Assembly: GCF_000800015.1 (NCBI RefSeq)
Contig: NZ_JUGR01000002.1
Location: forward strand, 124,001-188,000
Direction: 5' to 3'
Origin: Terriglobus sp. TAA 43
GTDB taxonomy: Bacteria; Acidobacteriota; Terriglobia; Terriglobales; Acidobacteriaceae
DNA length: 64,000 nucleotides
Position 1 is the first letter of the stretch; every line of letters starts with the position of its first letter. A model generated the notes under the pieces. That model did no database searches. It saw only the letters and a list, made by a program, of their open reading frames with translations, and was not told the origin of the DNA. Both the position numbers and the translations under genes were made by a program. Shown one piece after another: positions 44,454-52,736 of this stretch.

Positions 44454-44522
44454 TTCGCAACGAGGAGGTCAGCGGTTCGATCCCGCTCAGGTCCACCAAA
44501 TAAATCAAGCATTTAACTTGAA
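44454..44522 (+). repeat. right attachment repeat (69 bp)
   Basis: Exact copy of 7659-7727, i.e. the 3' half of tRNA-Ala plus 24 bp. The 5' half of the tRNA is missing upstream, so no functional tRNA is made here. Confidence 0.95.
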
Positions 44523-44526
44523 TATC

Positions 44527-44576
44527 TGGGTCACGAAACAGCCGTATACGTCTCGTGGGTCACGAATGGGTCACGA
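44527..44576. repeat. three TGGGTCACGA repeats (arm-type candidates of island 2)
   Basis: Exact copies at 44527-44536, 44556-44565 and 44567-44576, between the attachment repeat and the end of the remnant integrase. This motif differs from the TGGGGCCAWTAAG of island 1, which suggests that the two integrases used different arm sites on the same core. Confidence 0.6.
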
Positions 44577-45218
44577 TGTAGCAACTTCGTTTCCCAATAC
44601 AAGTGAAGCGATCATGCTGCCGGCGTCACGCTTCTCGCTTCCCACCGTCTGCGCATATGTTGCTAACGTCATCTCTGCGGTACTGTGCCTCATCAACTCC
44701 ATGGACACACGCAAGCTGACGCCACTGGATAAAAGCAGACTGGCATAGCTTCGACGAAGCGTGTGCCAACCGAGTTTGGGCTTCACAATCTTGGCGCGTT
44801 CAATGGCCGGAGCCACGTTCCTCCGCCACAGTGTTCCGGGCCAATAGGGTTGCTTTCCGAAAGAAACACCGGAAGCAAACACCCAATCGTTAGCACCCGT
44901 GTATGAAGCCTTTTCCTTCCATTCCTTGAGTGCTTCCAAGGCCGGTTCTGGAATTGGCAACGGTCGACGTGAAGACTCAGTTTTAGGTAAGCCCTTAACA
45001 CCATCCACATAGGATCGACGAACGTGCAAGATACCACGGTCGAAGTCTACGTCTCCCCACTGGAGGCCGAAGATTTCTCCCCTCCTCATCCCCATAACTG
45101 CGGCGATGAGGAATGCTGTCCTTACAGGCTCAATCCCACGAAGTTCGCGGAGGATTTCTGCGATCTCCGCGGGTTCAAGAATCTCTGGCTGTTGCGCCCG
45201 ACGCCTGCTCTGTCGCAC
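44571..45218 (-). pseudogene. remnant tyrosine integrase of island 2 (C-terminal half)
   Basis: The 215 codons cover only the catalytic domain: PEILEPAEIAEILRELRGIE, GMRRGEIFGLQW, HTLRRSYASLLL, MRHSTAEMTL and TYAQTVG, all catalytic residues kept. An in-frame TAG stands about ten codons upstream, and homology to the island-1 integrase ends near IEFASVRQ. The arm-binding and core-binding domains are gone, cut at a junction with a copy of the 100-aa gene near 45226. The first in-frame start is a GTG at 45218. It should not recombine on its own. Confidence 0.85.
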
Positions 45219-45225
45219 GCTTGCG

Positions 45226-45509
45226 AATTCAATTCCCTCAGTCCGCTACCCCAATCCTTCAAAGCCCCGTCGCGCGTGCTACAAACAAAAGCCTCTTCTC
45301 ACAGCTATCAACGCCGACAGCGCTCTAATCGCAGAAGTCCAGGCGTATTGCGATCTCACTGGAGCATCGCTGCTCGAATCATTGAACGAAGCGATATCGG
45401 ATTGGCTGCAAACTTCCGCGATCACCGTATGGAATTCTTTCTAGCCGAAAAGAACGCTATCCTTAGACCCGCGATCGAAACCTCATTCTGCGATCATCCT
45501 GTGCAATGA
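45226..45509 (+). pseudogene. frameshifted copy of the 100-aa regulator-like gene
   Basis: Homologous to 17816-18118. NSIPS, then INADSALIAEVQAYCDLTGAS and LNEAISDWLQTSA in one frame. Relative to the intact copy, one base is missing near 45424-45428; the next frame then continues MEFFLAEKNAI... to HPVQ and stop, matching EYFVAKKNAI...HSLQ. The 5' end is cut: the word AATTCAATTCCCTC (45226-45239) is the first shared sequence and the fusion point with the integrase remnant. Confidence 0.85.
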
Positions 45510-45621
45510 ACTTCTCCTTGCGAAATTCAACGTCGGTCCACTTTCTGGAACGATGGCGCGTTCTTCAGGGATTCGCTAGTTTCGCTTGCAGAGACTGGCA
45601 TGAATTTCTGTGAAAAGAATA

Positions 45622-45659
45622 GCGGTATGGAGAGCCAGCAGGGCAACTTTCCATACCGC
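45622..45659. repeat. conserved stem-loop after the regulator-like gene, copy B
   Basis: GCGGTATGGAGAG (45622-45634) pairs with CTTTCCATACCGC (45647-45659). Same position and sequence class as 18235-18271. The flanks also match: CGTCGGTCCACTTTCTGGAA against CGTCAGTCCATTTCCCGGAA earlier, TTTGCAGCGACTG-like words nearer. Confidence 0.55.
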
Positions 45660-45897
45660 CAAACTCGTTCGTCAGGGGGATCGCACCTATGAGCCTGTCG
45701 ATACTAATCCCGTCGATGAGCGCATTGATGATTTCCATCATGTGGCATCCCAAAGACATGCCACAGAACCACCCCCGCTGTCGGAAATCACATCCCTCGA
45801 TAGCCGATGATAAAGTTCGATTTGATCTAGCGTGCGATCTAGGTAAACGAGCGGATCGCGATATGAGTGGCCGCTTGGAGGAGAGTATCCGATGGAG

Positions 45898-47430
45898 TCA
45901 AATTGTGGCGTAACTTTGGCGAACTTTAAAGCGAATGTTTGGCTTCTCGGAGTACAACTCACGGATTGCGGCCGACATGATGGTATTTTTACTAATGTCG
46001 TTATAGGCTGCCATTCTCCCCCAAGTCGAATGCCAGACGTCCCCGAAAACGATCGCTTCAACCATCTGGGTATTGATATCCATTAGCCTCAAGAGCCGAA
46101 CCGATTCGGTGTCGGTCGGATTTATCCAACTAAGATATTTCCCGTCCGCGGTGCCAACGTATCGCACCCAACATGGCGCAGCATTAAGCCAGATTCCAGC
46201 ATCCCCGATCATCTCCGCGGGATTGACAAAGAAATTCACGCGACCAGCATGGCCAGTCAGTGTCAGATCCCCTACCTGCTTTTCGAGATCATACTTCCGC
46301 GGGTCGGCCCGGTGCTCGTCGAAAAGATGCGCACAAATTTTTAGAGACCAGGGATCTCCCAGTCCTTTATGCGCCTTATCAATCCACTCTAAAATTCCAC
46401 TTCTATCTTTGTCCAGAACACCGCGCGGATGCGGAATTGCACCTCTGTTTATATTGTCGATAATGTGCATGAAGCGTAAGGCGGGACAGAGCTGTTTGGC
46501 CGACCCGAGCGCCAAGGTATCGGCGTTGATTTCTTCTAGTACCGGAACCTGCATACTCGCGAAGGCTACAAGCGCGACGCTCTTATAGAGCTCGAAGCCT
46601 TGCTTAAACACGTGTGCGCCACTGACATACTCGTCGAGTGACACAGGCGCCGAGGAGAGCTGCTCAATCGCGAGGAGCAAGGCAGGTTGATCCAAAGCCG
46701 CTGGCAGTCGCTTTGGATGTGTCCGCTTGATGTCGATAGAAGTCGTGATCGCTTTCACAAATTCGGCGATAACTTCGATCGTAATTGCGTATGCCTCCAT
46801 AACAGAACGCGACGTCACCGGGATCCCAATCTCGCTCGGACTAAAACTAACGATCGGAGTTAGTATCTCGGCATTATCGAGCACGCTAACATCCGTTGTG
46901 TAATAGAGTTGCCGGAGAAATCGCCGATAATAGAGCGTATTAAGGGTGATGTTCATCCAGGATGAAGAATCGTCATCCGGGGCTAGGAGTCTGAACAGTG
47001 ATTCGATGTATTCAGAGTTGAATAGCTGTCGCGGGGTTTTGTTGGTGCCGTATCCCAAAAAAAGGGCTTCCAGCGATCGGAGCTGGTCTATAACTTGTTG
47101 TCCGCAACGAGCGATTTCGGAAAGGTCCTCGCTTACAACAAGCGGCACTTCGAGTACTCCATCAGAGTGATTTGCAAAGTGATCGATTAACACTCTGGCG
47201 ATGATAAGCCGTTGATTCTTGAAAAACGTGTGTAAATCTACAAGGCCGGAGGCCATGTAAGAGGAAAAGTGGGCGTGCTCATGGCGAAACTTGATCTTTG
47301 AATCTATTGAACCTCCCGCATCAGCATAGATATGAGGCCCGAGTTTCCAGTCACCAATCGCCCTAAGGTATTCAGCGGCGGTATGCGGTACGAACAGTGT
47401 TCCACTGAGAAAGTCGTATATCGGGTCCAT
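45898..47430 (-). CDS. putative zincin-type protein (510 aa)
   Basis: Not a family I can name. From the ATG at 47430 (AAAGGATC upstream; an earlier ATG at 47526 would run 77 bases into the neighbour), residues 50-54 read HEHAH in the context KFRHEHAHFSSYM, a match to HEXXH metal sites of metallopeptidases. A downstream third ligand cannot be assigned. The remainder is alpha/beta with conserved aromatic segments (RFLRQLYYTTDVSV, FKQGFELYKSVALVAF). There is no signal peptide or TM. The small TM gene lies 19 bases upstream on the same strand, so they probably form a two-gene unit. A protease partner for a membrane protein is the inferred role. Confidence 0.65.
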   Translation of the reverse strand: MDPIYDFLSGTLFVPHTAAEYLRAIGDWKLGPHIYADAGGSIDSKIKFRHEHAHFSSYMASGLVDLHTFFKNQRLIIARVLIDHFANHSDGVLEVPLVVSEDLSEIARCGQQVIDQLRSLEALFLGYGTNKTPRQLFNSEYIESLFRLLAPDDDSSSWMNITLNTLYYRRFLRQLYYTTDVSVLDNAEILTPIVSFSPSEIGIPVTSRSVMEAYAITIEVIAEFVKAITTSIDIKRTHPKRLPAALDQPALLLAIEQLSSAPVSLDEYVSGAHVFKQGFELYKSVALVAFASMQVPVLEEINADTLALGSAKQLCPALRFMHIIDNINRGAIPHPRGVLDKDRSGILEWIDKAHKGLGDPWSLKICAHLFDEHRADPRKYDLEKQVGDLTLTGHAGRVNFFVNPAEMIGDAGIWLNAAPCWVRYVGTADGKYLSWINPTDTESVRLLRLMDINTQMVEAIVFGDVWHSTWGRMAAYNDISKNTIMSAAIRELYSEKPNIRFKVRQSYATI

Positions 47431-47449
47431 CGCGATCCTTTTGAAAACA

Positions 47450-47860
47450 CTATCTATCCAAAGCGGATTCACCTTCTTGAGTACCACTCGACGGCGTTTG
47501 CTCTTTGTTCGCGGCTGACGCGGCACGCAGCAGGAGAATAGCTAGGGCGATCGCCGCCGAATACTCGGCGAGGTCGAGGCCAAACCGCTGAAGCAGTAGA
47601 GCGGCTATGCTAGCAGCACCCGTCTTGAGAGCCCACTCGAAAATTTTGTCGACAGGCTTGCCTGATATCTGGATCAATAAACTGCGCCAATAAGAATTCA
47701 TCCAGTCTTTTGAAAAGGGCTCGTAGCCTGCGTCGATGGCGAGTGCTGGCATATCGGCAAAAATCGCGCGCGATAGACGCATGTTTTGCTGAACCAATAT
47801 TTGTAAATCGCTGTCACCTTTTTGATCCAGAGAGGCTACGATCTCATCGTCTTTATTCAT
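47450..47860 (-). CDS. small membrane protein (136 aa) coupled to the zincin-like gene
   Basis: Not recognised. Acidic soluble N-terminus (MNKDDEIVASLDQKGDSDLQ), an aromatic segment SKDWMNSYWRSLLIQISG, then one or two hydrophobic stretches at about residues 75-113 (AASIAALLLQRFGL and SAAIALAILLLRAAS), and a short polar tail. Possibly a pore-forming or membrane-anchor partner. It lies 19 bases ahead of the zincin-like gene. ATG with AAAGACGA-like purines upstream. Confidence 0.6.
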   Translation of the reverse strand: MNKDDEIVASLDQKGDSDLQILVQQNMRLSRAIFADMPALAIDAGYEPFSKDWMNSYWRSLLIQISGKPVDKIFEWALKTGAASIAALLLQRFGLDLAEYSAAIALAILLLRAASAANKEQTPSSGTQEGESALDR

Positions 47861-48292
47861 GTGAGTTCACTCCGAGCTGAAGCTAATACCTACGGTTTGG
47901 CAATGCTGCTGCAACTGAAACCAAGCTCATATTCCGGACGACTTAAGAATTTCTGTGCAATTAGCTTATCTTGCTTTTCCCGCGTTATCAGTAACCGATT
48001 CCTGAGCCCAATGTCTGACCATCATTTGTCTGGTCTTGTGAACATCGCAATTCTCTATCCGCTACAGTCAATGCAAAGTCGTATGTGAGCAGCGCGAGAA
48101 CTGAATGGCAAAATTTCTCGAGAAATCTGCTACGGGCATGCATAGCTTTGCACCCTGTCGTGAACAACTCACTGTTCTACTAGTTGCTAGGCGACCGACA
48201 TGCGGATTCTTTCACATTCGCGATTGAGGTGCATTCTCTTTTTTGGCGGCCGAACTTGAATAGTCGGAGAAATTTTCCAGGGCGTCAATGTC
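47861..48292. other. intergenic, no gene seen
   Basis: About 430 bases. Frames on the plus strand have no ribosome binding site and odd composition. It should hold the promoter for the membrane-protein/zincin pair. Confidence 0.4.
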
Positions 48293-48892
48293 CTAGAGAA
48301 GGCTTTCTCCCTCCTCTTCAATGGCTCTGTTTTCTTTGATTAAGAGCTCTCTTCTGTCCTCCCATTCTGGGTCCGAAGACTCCCAGTGTCCCGTGCCATC
48401 TGGTAGCTCTTTCCACTTATTGCACATTCCGAATAGGAGGTTGGTATCACTTCGCGCAGCAGAAAGGAGGGGTTGGACCGGCGAGCGCAAGAAGTACAGC
48501 TCCACTAGGTCCATAGACAGTCGATAGTCGTCAATCGTCTTCGACTTAAACACGTCTTCGTTTACCCGATCATTGTGTTTGCAGAAGTCTGAAACTTGTG
48601 CAGTGTAAGCGTGCGATTTTTCTAAGAACATTGCTAGTGCTTGCGACTTTTGCTCACGTTGAAGCTTTAGCTTGTCGGTCATCTGACCCAAGATGAATGC
48701 AGTTGCGACGGCTCCCAATAGACCCAAAGTCAAAGTTCTCCAAGTCTCCGCCCAGAACTTCTCAGAGTCCGTCCATTTACCCTGTTCAGCTTGAACATCT
48801 TCAGAAGACATGTGCAACTCTGCCTGTTTCACTGGCTCAGGCTCTACAGCGCCCGAAATGTTGCGAGTCGCCTCGGATTCGAACATACGCAC
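48293..48892 (-). CDS. hypothetical single-TM protein (199 aa)
   Basis: Not recognised. Residues 1-48 polar, one TM at about 52-70 (LTLGLLGAVATAFILGQM), then a cytosolic or external helical domain with DRVNEDVFKSKTIDDYRLS, aromatic and acidic, and a strongly acidic C-terminus (ENRAIEEEGESLL). It lies 77 bases downstream of the KAP NTPase gene on the same strand and may be its partner. Confidence 0.6.
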   Translation of the reverse strand: MRMFESEATRNISGAVEPEPVKQAELHMSSEDVQAEQGKWTDSEKFWAETWRTLTLGLLGAVATAFILGQMTDKLKLQREQKSQALAMFLEKSHAYTAQVSDFCKHNDRVNEDVFKSKTIDDYRLSMDLVELYFLRSPVQPLLSAARSDTNLLFGMCNKWKELPDGTGHWESSDPEWEDRRELLIKENRAIEEEGESLL

Positions 48893-48969
48893 CTCGTCAC
48901 AGATGGAAATGGGGAAACCAAGAGAAATTCAGATCGAATGTCAAAACAGCATTGACAGCGAAATGTAGC

Positions 48970-51900
48970 TCAATTCGCAACGACTCCTCCAGCGAGTTCA
49001 ACATATTTCGGAAGATGTTCTCGCAGCTGTGGCCAAACCTCCCTCAAGGAAATGATCATAGTGCGAGCACCGGACCGTAAGTGTGTCAGCGCAGAGCTTC
49101 TCGAAAGTTCCTCCTCGCGCAGACGATTCTCGGTCTTGAGCATCTCCCACAAAGTTTCGTCGCCTTGTATGGCAACTAGGACGATGAGAATGTCATCCGG
49201 GATGACGTCACTTGCGACCAAAGTTCCGACAGCATCGATGTCTGGCTCCCCCTTCAACCTCGGATAAAGAAGCCGCGCTATTCTGCTCGCTAAGCGATCG
49301 AGAGCGGGCATAGGATCCATTTCCGTGAGCCCCCGTTGTCGCATCGCGAGAAACCGAACCTTATTCATATATCGCTTCAATGATCGCGGACTGTGAAAGA
49401 TGCCGTGAATGAGCGGAATCCAGCTGATGAGCGCCTCCTGAAACGCGGCCGAATCACTTACTGTGAGCGACTCATCCATAGTCAGCAAAATGCGTAAGAG
49501 GAGCGGCAGAACGCTCAATAGAAGCGCTGCAATGCCTGCAACGATGAGCCCGGTGGAACCAGGACTCGGAAGCATCACGTACCTGTCAGACGGGGTGGAA
49601 AGAGTAGCGGGTGTGACGACGAGCCGCATCGGTGTCGGTACGTCCGCCTTCTCGGAGACATCACGACTAGATGAAAAAACCTTAAATCGATTGCTATTGG
49701 TCAATGGAGTCGTCGTCTCCGCAGAGCTCGGCAAGTGTTCTTGTTCGTTCTGGCTGTCCGACAAGACAAGGCTCTTGGGTGCAAGTTGCACCTTGATACC
49801 GCCGAGGGTAGTAGAAACTCGTGAAGTATCCGCTTTGATTTCCGGAGTAGAAAATGCTCGATCGATACGCTCATAGATGGGAGATCTCCATATCGCAATC
49901 GTGTATGAAAAGATGCTCACGAGAAAAACAGTGCCGAGTATAGGGCCCATCCACTTTTCCAAGATTCGGAAGAAAGAACGAAGGGATACTTCTCTGGCTT
50001 TGCGCTCGAGGATCCGGGTCCGGATCCAATCCTCAAGAGTCGGCATGGCAATCTGTGACCGGGGAACGATGATATCTCCGGCTTGCACATCTGTGGGTTT
50101 GGGAATGGTGATGTCAATTTGAATGAGCTTCTCGAGATACAGACCAGCGTAGGATCGATCAAGCTGGGCAGCCGTCCAATCGGACTCGCGGTCGAGGCCA
50201 AGAAGCTCGGGGGGTATGCCTTCGACAAAGTCTTTGAAGGCGACACCGAGGAAATGTTCGACGTAAGGGCGAGCCAGACCAAGAATGATGGCGCATTCTC
50301 CAGAGGTGACGAGGAAGTTAACGGCCTCCAATATTTCGCGGATTTTCTCAGGCCTGCACCTATCCAGATCATCAACCACAATGACAAGTCGGCGATCTCC
50401 AAGGACGTTGATCAGTTTTTTGAAATCATTGCTGAAACGTTGACGGAAGGTTGTTTGGGCGCTCAGATCTTCCATCGTCACCGAGCCCGAGTACGATGCG
50501 AGCAAAGAAGCAGGGTTTGCAATCAGCGAGCCCACACTTGTTTTCAGCTTCTTGAGGGTTCCCACGAAAGCGACACAGCTTGAGATTAGAGCAGCCCAGA
50601 GTTTGATCTGAGTGGTGAGATGAGCTGCGTCTCTAGTATCTGAAATCAGTTTGTCAACAATGTGGAAGATGAGCATCAGTAGGACGATGCCGACAAAGCT
50701 AAGCAACGTAGTGATAGGCCAGTTCTTGCCGAGTTGCGCAAGGAGTAACTGGAATCGACGAGTGATACCGCGACGCGACCAGAGAGCTTCGAGCGACTGC
50801 ACGCGCACCGCCTGCAAGAGTGCTGCGAGCATTTGCTCCTCCGACTGATGGTGCCAGGCATTAAACCAGACCATGCTGGTAGAAGTTTCCATGTTCGCGC
50901 AGATCAAATTCATTAGTGAACTCTTACCGCTTCCCCACGCACCGTTGATCGCCAGGACAAGCGGCAAGCCTGTGTTGGCGTTACGGAGAAAGAGCGAAAT
51001 GCCACGCGCCATGGCATGAAAACCCATTGCGTCGTCGTCTCCCCAATTGAGGGGCCGGTCCGAGACGCCGAGGTTCGCGATGGTATCGTCCATGAGTGCG
51101 GACTGTGCCTTCGCCTTTGAAGCTCGATAGAGGAGATCGCCAGCCACTAAAAGAACAATGAGATACCACGGCGCGGGAAGGCGGATGAAGGGAACGAGTG
51201 GACGTGATGGAGCTGTGATTCGTATCGGATCGGAGTCTGTTCCCATGACCCAGAGGGAGTGTCGATCACTCGGTTTCAAGAAAAAGTATGGCGAACGGCC
51301 TTCATGCCTATCTCTGGAACAGAAAGGAGAGGGCTGATGCTTATTTTGTTGAGGAAGCTGAAAACAATCGGTGATCGCAACAGGCGGAGTGAATGAGAGT
51401 TCTCCAGCACTGGCTTCTTCAAGGGGAACAGATGCAATTGTTGGAGCCGATCCTTGCTGCTCACTTCGCAGCCACGAAAAGAATTTCGCCAAGTTTAGTT
51501 CTCTTGGCCATGACACGCCCCCATCAATTGTGTGATAAATCGCGGAGTTGCTCGCGACCAATACGGCCTCCTTTTGAGAGAACCATTCGATAGCAAGCAC
51601 TGCCGGAGCGGCTCGCGACGAGACAATGTCGCAGGACCTCTGCCTCCAGACTTCCTGCGACAAGGAAAAACAATCCCACTGCGAGATAGGTTCCGTCTCG
51701 CGTTGTCGAGCGAGAAGACCAGCGTCCCCACCGATCCAAATTGCGTCATCTGCGACGGCTACGGCCCGAATATTTTCATCGATGAATGGAAGCATCGTAG
51801 CCTCAGTATTTACATCCGAATAAATCTCGTATCTTGGAAGGTTAATCGTCGACAGAAACAGATGTGGGTGGTCGACGCGGGAACCAAAACCCATAAATGA

Positions 51901-52047
51901 TCGAAAACCCAACACTTGCATAACAGCGAAGGGAGTAGAGGCTAATACCAGCAGAATGCTTGCCGAAAGGTAAAAGCGCTTCTTCCAATTTCGCCGCGGC
52001 GAGACTGAAATTTTAGACGCGACGGCTTGAGTCGGTGGTGCTGGCAT
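48970..52047 (-). CDS. KAP-family P-loop NTPase with extracytoplasmic propeller-like domain
   Basis: 1025 aa from the ATG at 52047, which has GGAG 8 bases upstream. TM1 at about 25-46, then about 240 residues that look extracytoplasmic, with strands of the WIGGDAGLLAR type and an Asp-box (HTIDGGVSW, 173-181), hence probably a beta-propeller. TM2 at about 294-311. The KAP NTPase follows: Walker A GAWGSGKSSL (369-378) and Walker B LVIVVDDLDRC (554-564). Two TM spans are inserted between the walkers (TTLLSFVGIVLLMLIF; LWAALISSCVAFVG), the hallmark of KAP NTPases. More TMs occur in the C-terminal half. KAP NTPases are known from plasmid and defence contexts. The added propeller suggests a surface sensor. 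Confidence 0.85.
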   Translation of the reverse strand: MPAPPTQAVASKISVSPRRNWKKRFYLSASILLVLASTPFAVMQVLGFRSFMGFGSRVDHPHLFLSTINLPRYEIYSDVNTEATMLPFIDENIRAVAVADDAIWIGGDAGLLARQRETEPISQWDCFSLSQEVWRQRSCDIVSSRAAPAVLAIEWFSQKEAVLVASNSAIYHTIDGGVSWPRELNLAKFFSWLRSEQQGSAPTIASVPLEEASAGELSFTPPVAITDCFQLPQQNKHQPSPFCSRDRHEGRSPYFFLKPSDRHSLWVMGTDSDPIRITAPSRPLVPFIRLPAPWYLIVLLVAGDLLYRASKAKAQSALMDDTIANLGVSDRPLNWGDDDAMGFHAMARGISLFLRNANTGLPLVLAINGAWGSGKSSLMNLICANMETSTSMVWFNAWHHQSEEQMLAALLQAVRVQSLEALWSRRGITRRFQLLLAQLGKNWPITTLLSFVGIVLLMLIFHIVDKLISDTRDAAHLTTQIKLWAALISSCVAFVGTLKKLKTSVGSLIANPASLLASYSGSVTMEDLSAQTTFRQRFSNDFKKLINVLGDRRLVIVVDDLDRCRPEKIREILEAVNFLVTSGECAIILGLARPYVEHFLGVAFKDFVEGIPPELLGLDRESDWTAAQLDRSYAGLYLEKLIQIDITIPKPTDVQAGDIIVPRSQIAMPTLEDWIRTRILERKAREVSLRSFFRILEKWMGPILGTVFLVSIFSYTIAIWRSPIYERIDRAFSTPEIKADTSRVSTTLGGIKVQLAPKSLVLSDSQNEQEHLPSSAETTTPLTNSNRFKVFSSSRDVSEKADVPTPMRLVVTPATLSTPSDRYVMLPSPGSTGLIVAGIAALLLSVLPLLLRILLTMDESLTVSDSAAFQEALISWIPLIHGIFHSPRSLKRYMNKVRFLAMRQRGLTEMDPMPALDRLASRIARLLYPRLKGEPDIDAVGTLVASDVIPDDILIVLVAIQGDETLWEMLKTENRLREEELSRSSALTHLRSGARTMIISLREVWPQLREHLPKYVELAGGVVAN

Positions 52048-52274
52048 GCGTTCATCTCCGAGGCTCAGAGGAGCATTAGTTACTTTTGGGGAACCCAAGC
52101 ATATCAAATAGAGCCACAAATCCGGCTAGTGAATTACAGAACTCAGAGCCGCCGCGTTCTCGACGGTCCATGACAGGCTTCGATTTTGGGAATGATTAGA
52201 AAGCGGACGTCACTTCCACAAACTGACTGACCATCTTAGTTTCATCAGCCGGAAATGCGGGGCAGGATACTCCA

Positions 52275-52718
52275 TCATTGGCTCTCGAAGAGACTGACCT
52301 GCGCATTGCTAATAGGAGATGCATCCACGAGTTCAGCTTTCATCCTGTCCGCCGAAAGGATACGAAGCAAATGAACCGGAGCTCGTTCTGATGGACTGAG
52401 GTATTCTTCGTAGTCCTTGGGCTCCAGAAAAGTTGTCATTCGATCATGTATCGGCGCCATGAGTTCGTTCGGCTCACCAGTGAGTACCGCGAAGGTCTTC
52501 TCCCAATGTTCGGTCGTTGGATTCTTCCAGAGCTTCCAGACCGCAGCCATCCCGAACGGACGTTGGCCAGGGATAGTGAACTCCCACTTCGGCTTCTTGC
52601 GCGTAGGTCCTAGAATTCCGTTTAGAGACGCTGATTCTGACGGTGGCTCGGCATGGATAGCACAGTACAAAGCCACGGCCTCACAAACCTGCATATAAGC
52701 TGCAGGCCGGCTGCTCAC
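52275..52718 (-). pseudogene. C-terminal remnant of a SRAP-domain protein
   Basis: From about codon 38 the sequence is SRAP-like: KKPKWEFTIPGQRPFGMAAVWKLW, then FAVLTGEPNELMAPIHDRMTT, which carries the conserved GEPNE and the catalytic-region His in PIHDRM. The N-terminal half with the Cys2 nucleophile is missing, and residues before it look like chance translation. The stub at 29427-29579 has the opposite half of the family, but the subgroup appears different, and both lie on the minus strand 23 kb apart, so they need not be one split gene. Confidence 0.6.
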
Positions 52719-52736
52719 AAGGAAGCGCCGTCACCG

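Larger units (their letters stand above)
7659..44522. mobile_element. island 1: about 36.8-kb integrative element at tRNA-Ala
   Basis: Bounded by the 69-bp direct repeat, with an integrase and an excisionase-like gene immediately inside the left end. The same arm-like motif lies inside both ends. Cargo: a resolvase, replication-type and ribbon-helix-helix genes, several candidate immune proteins, the mutasome imuA-imuB-dnaE2, an RHS toxin and a phage-like coiled-coil protein. No capsid, terminase or conjugation genes are recognised, so it is neither a complete prophage nor an ICE. A phage-satellite-like or mobilisable island is the best description. Confidence 0.85.
44523..52718. mobile_element. 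island 2: decaying element inserted at the same attachment site
   Basis: Starts directly at the right attachment repeat with its own arm-like repeats and a truncated integrase related to that of island 1. The content differs in type from the flanks: zincin-like, membrane and KAP NTPase genes. The right boundary is set at the end of the SRAP remnant only because clearly chromosomal-looking genes follow; no third attachment repeat was found up to 64 kb. Confidence 0.4.

Noticed and set aside
45741-45765. Hairpin TGTGGCAT/ATGCCACA as a terminator of the zincin-like gene
   Set aside because: The stem is good but no T-run follows on either strand; left as an unassigned hairpin.
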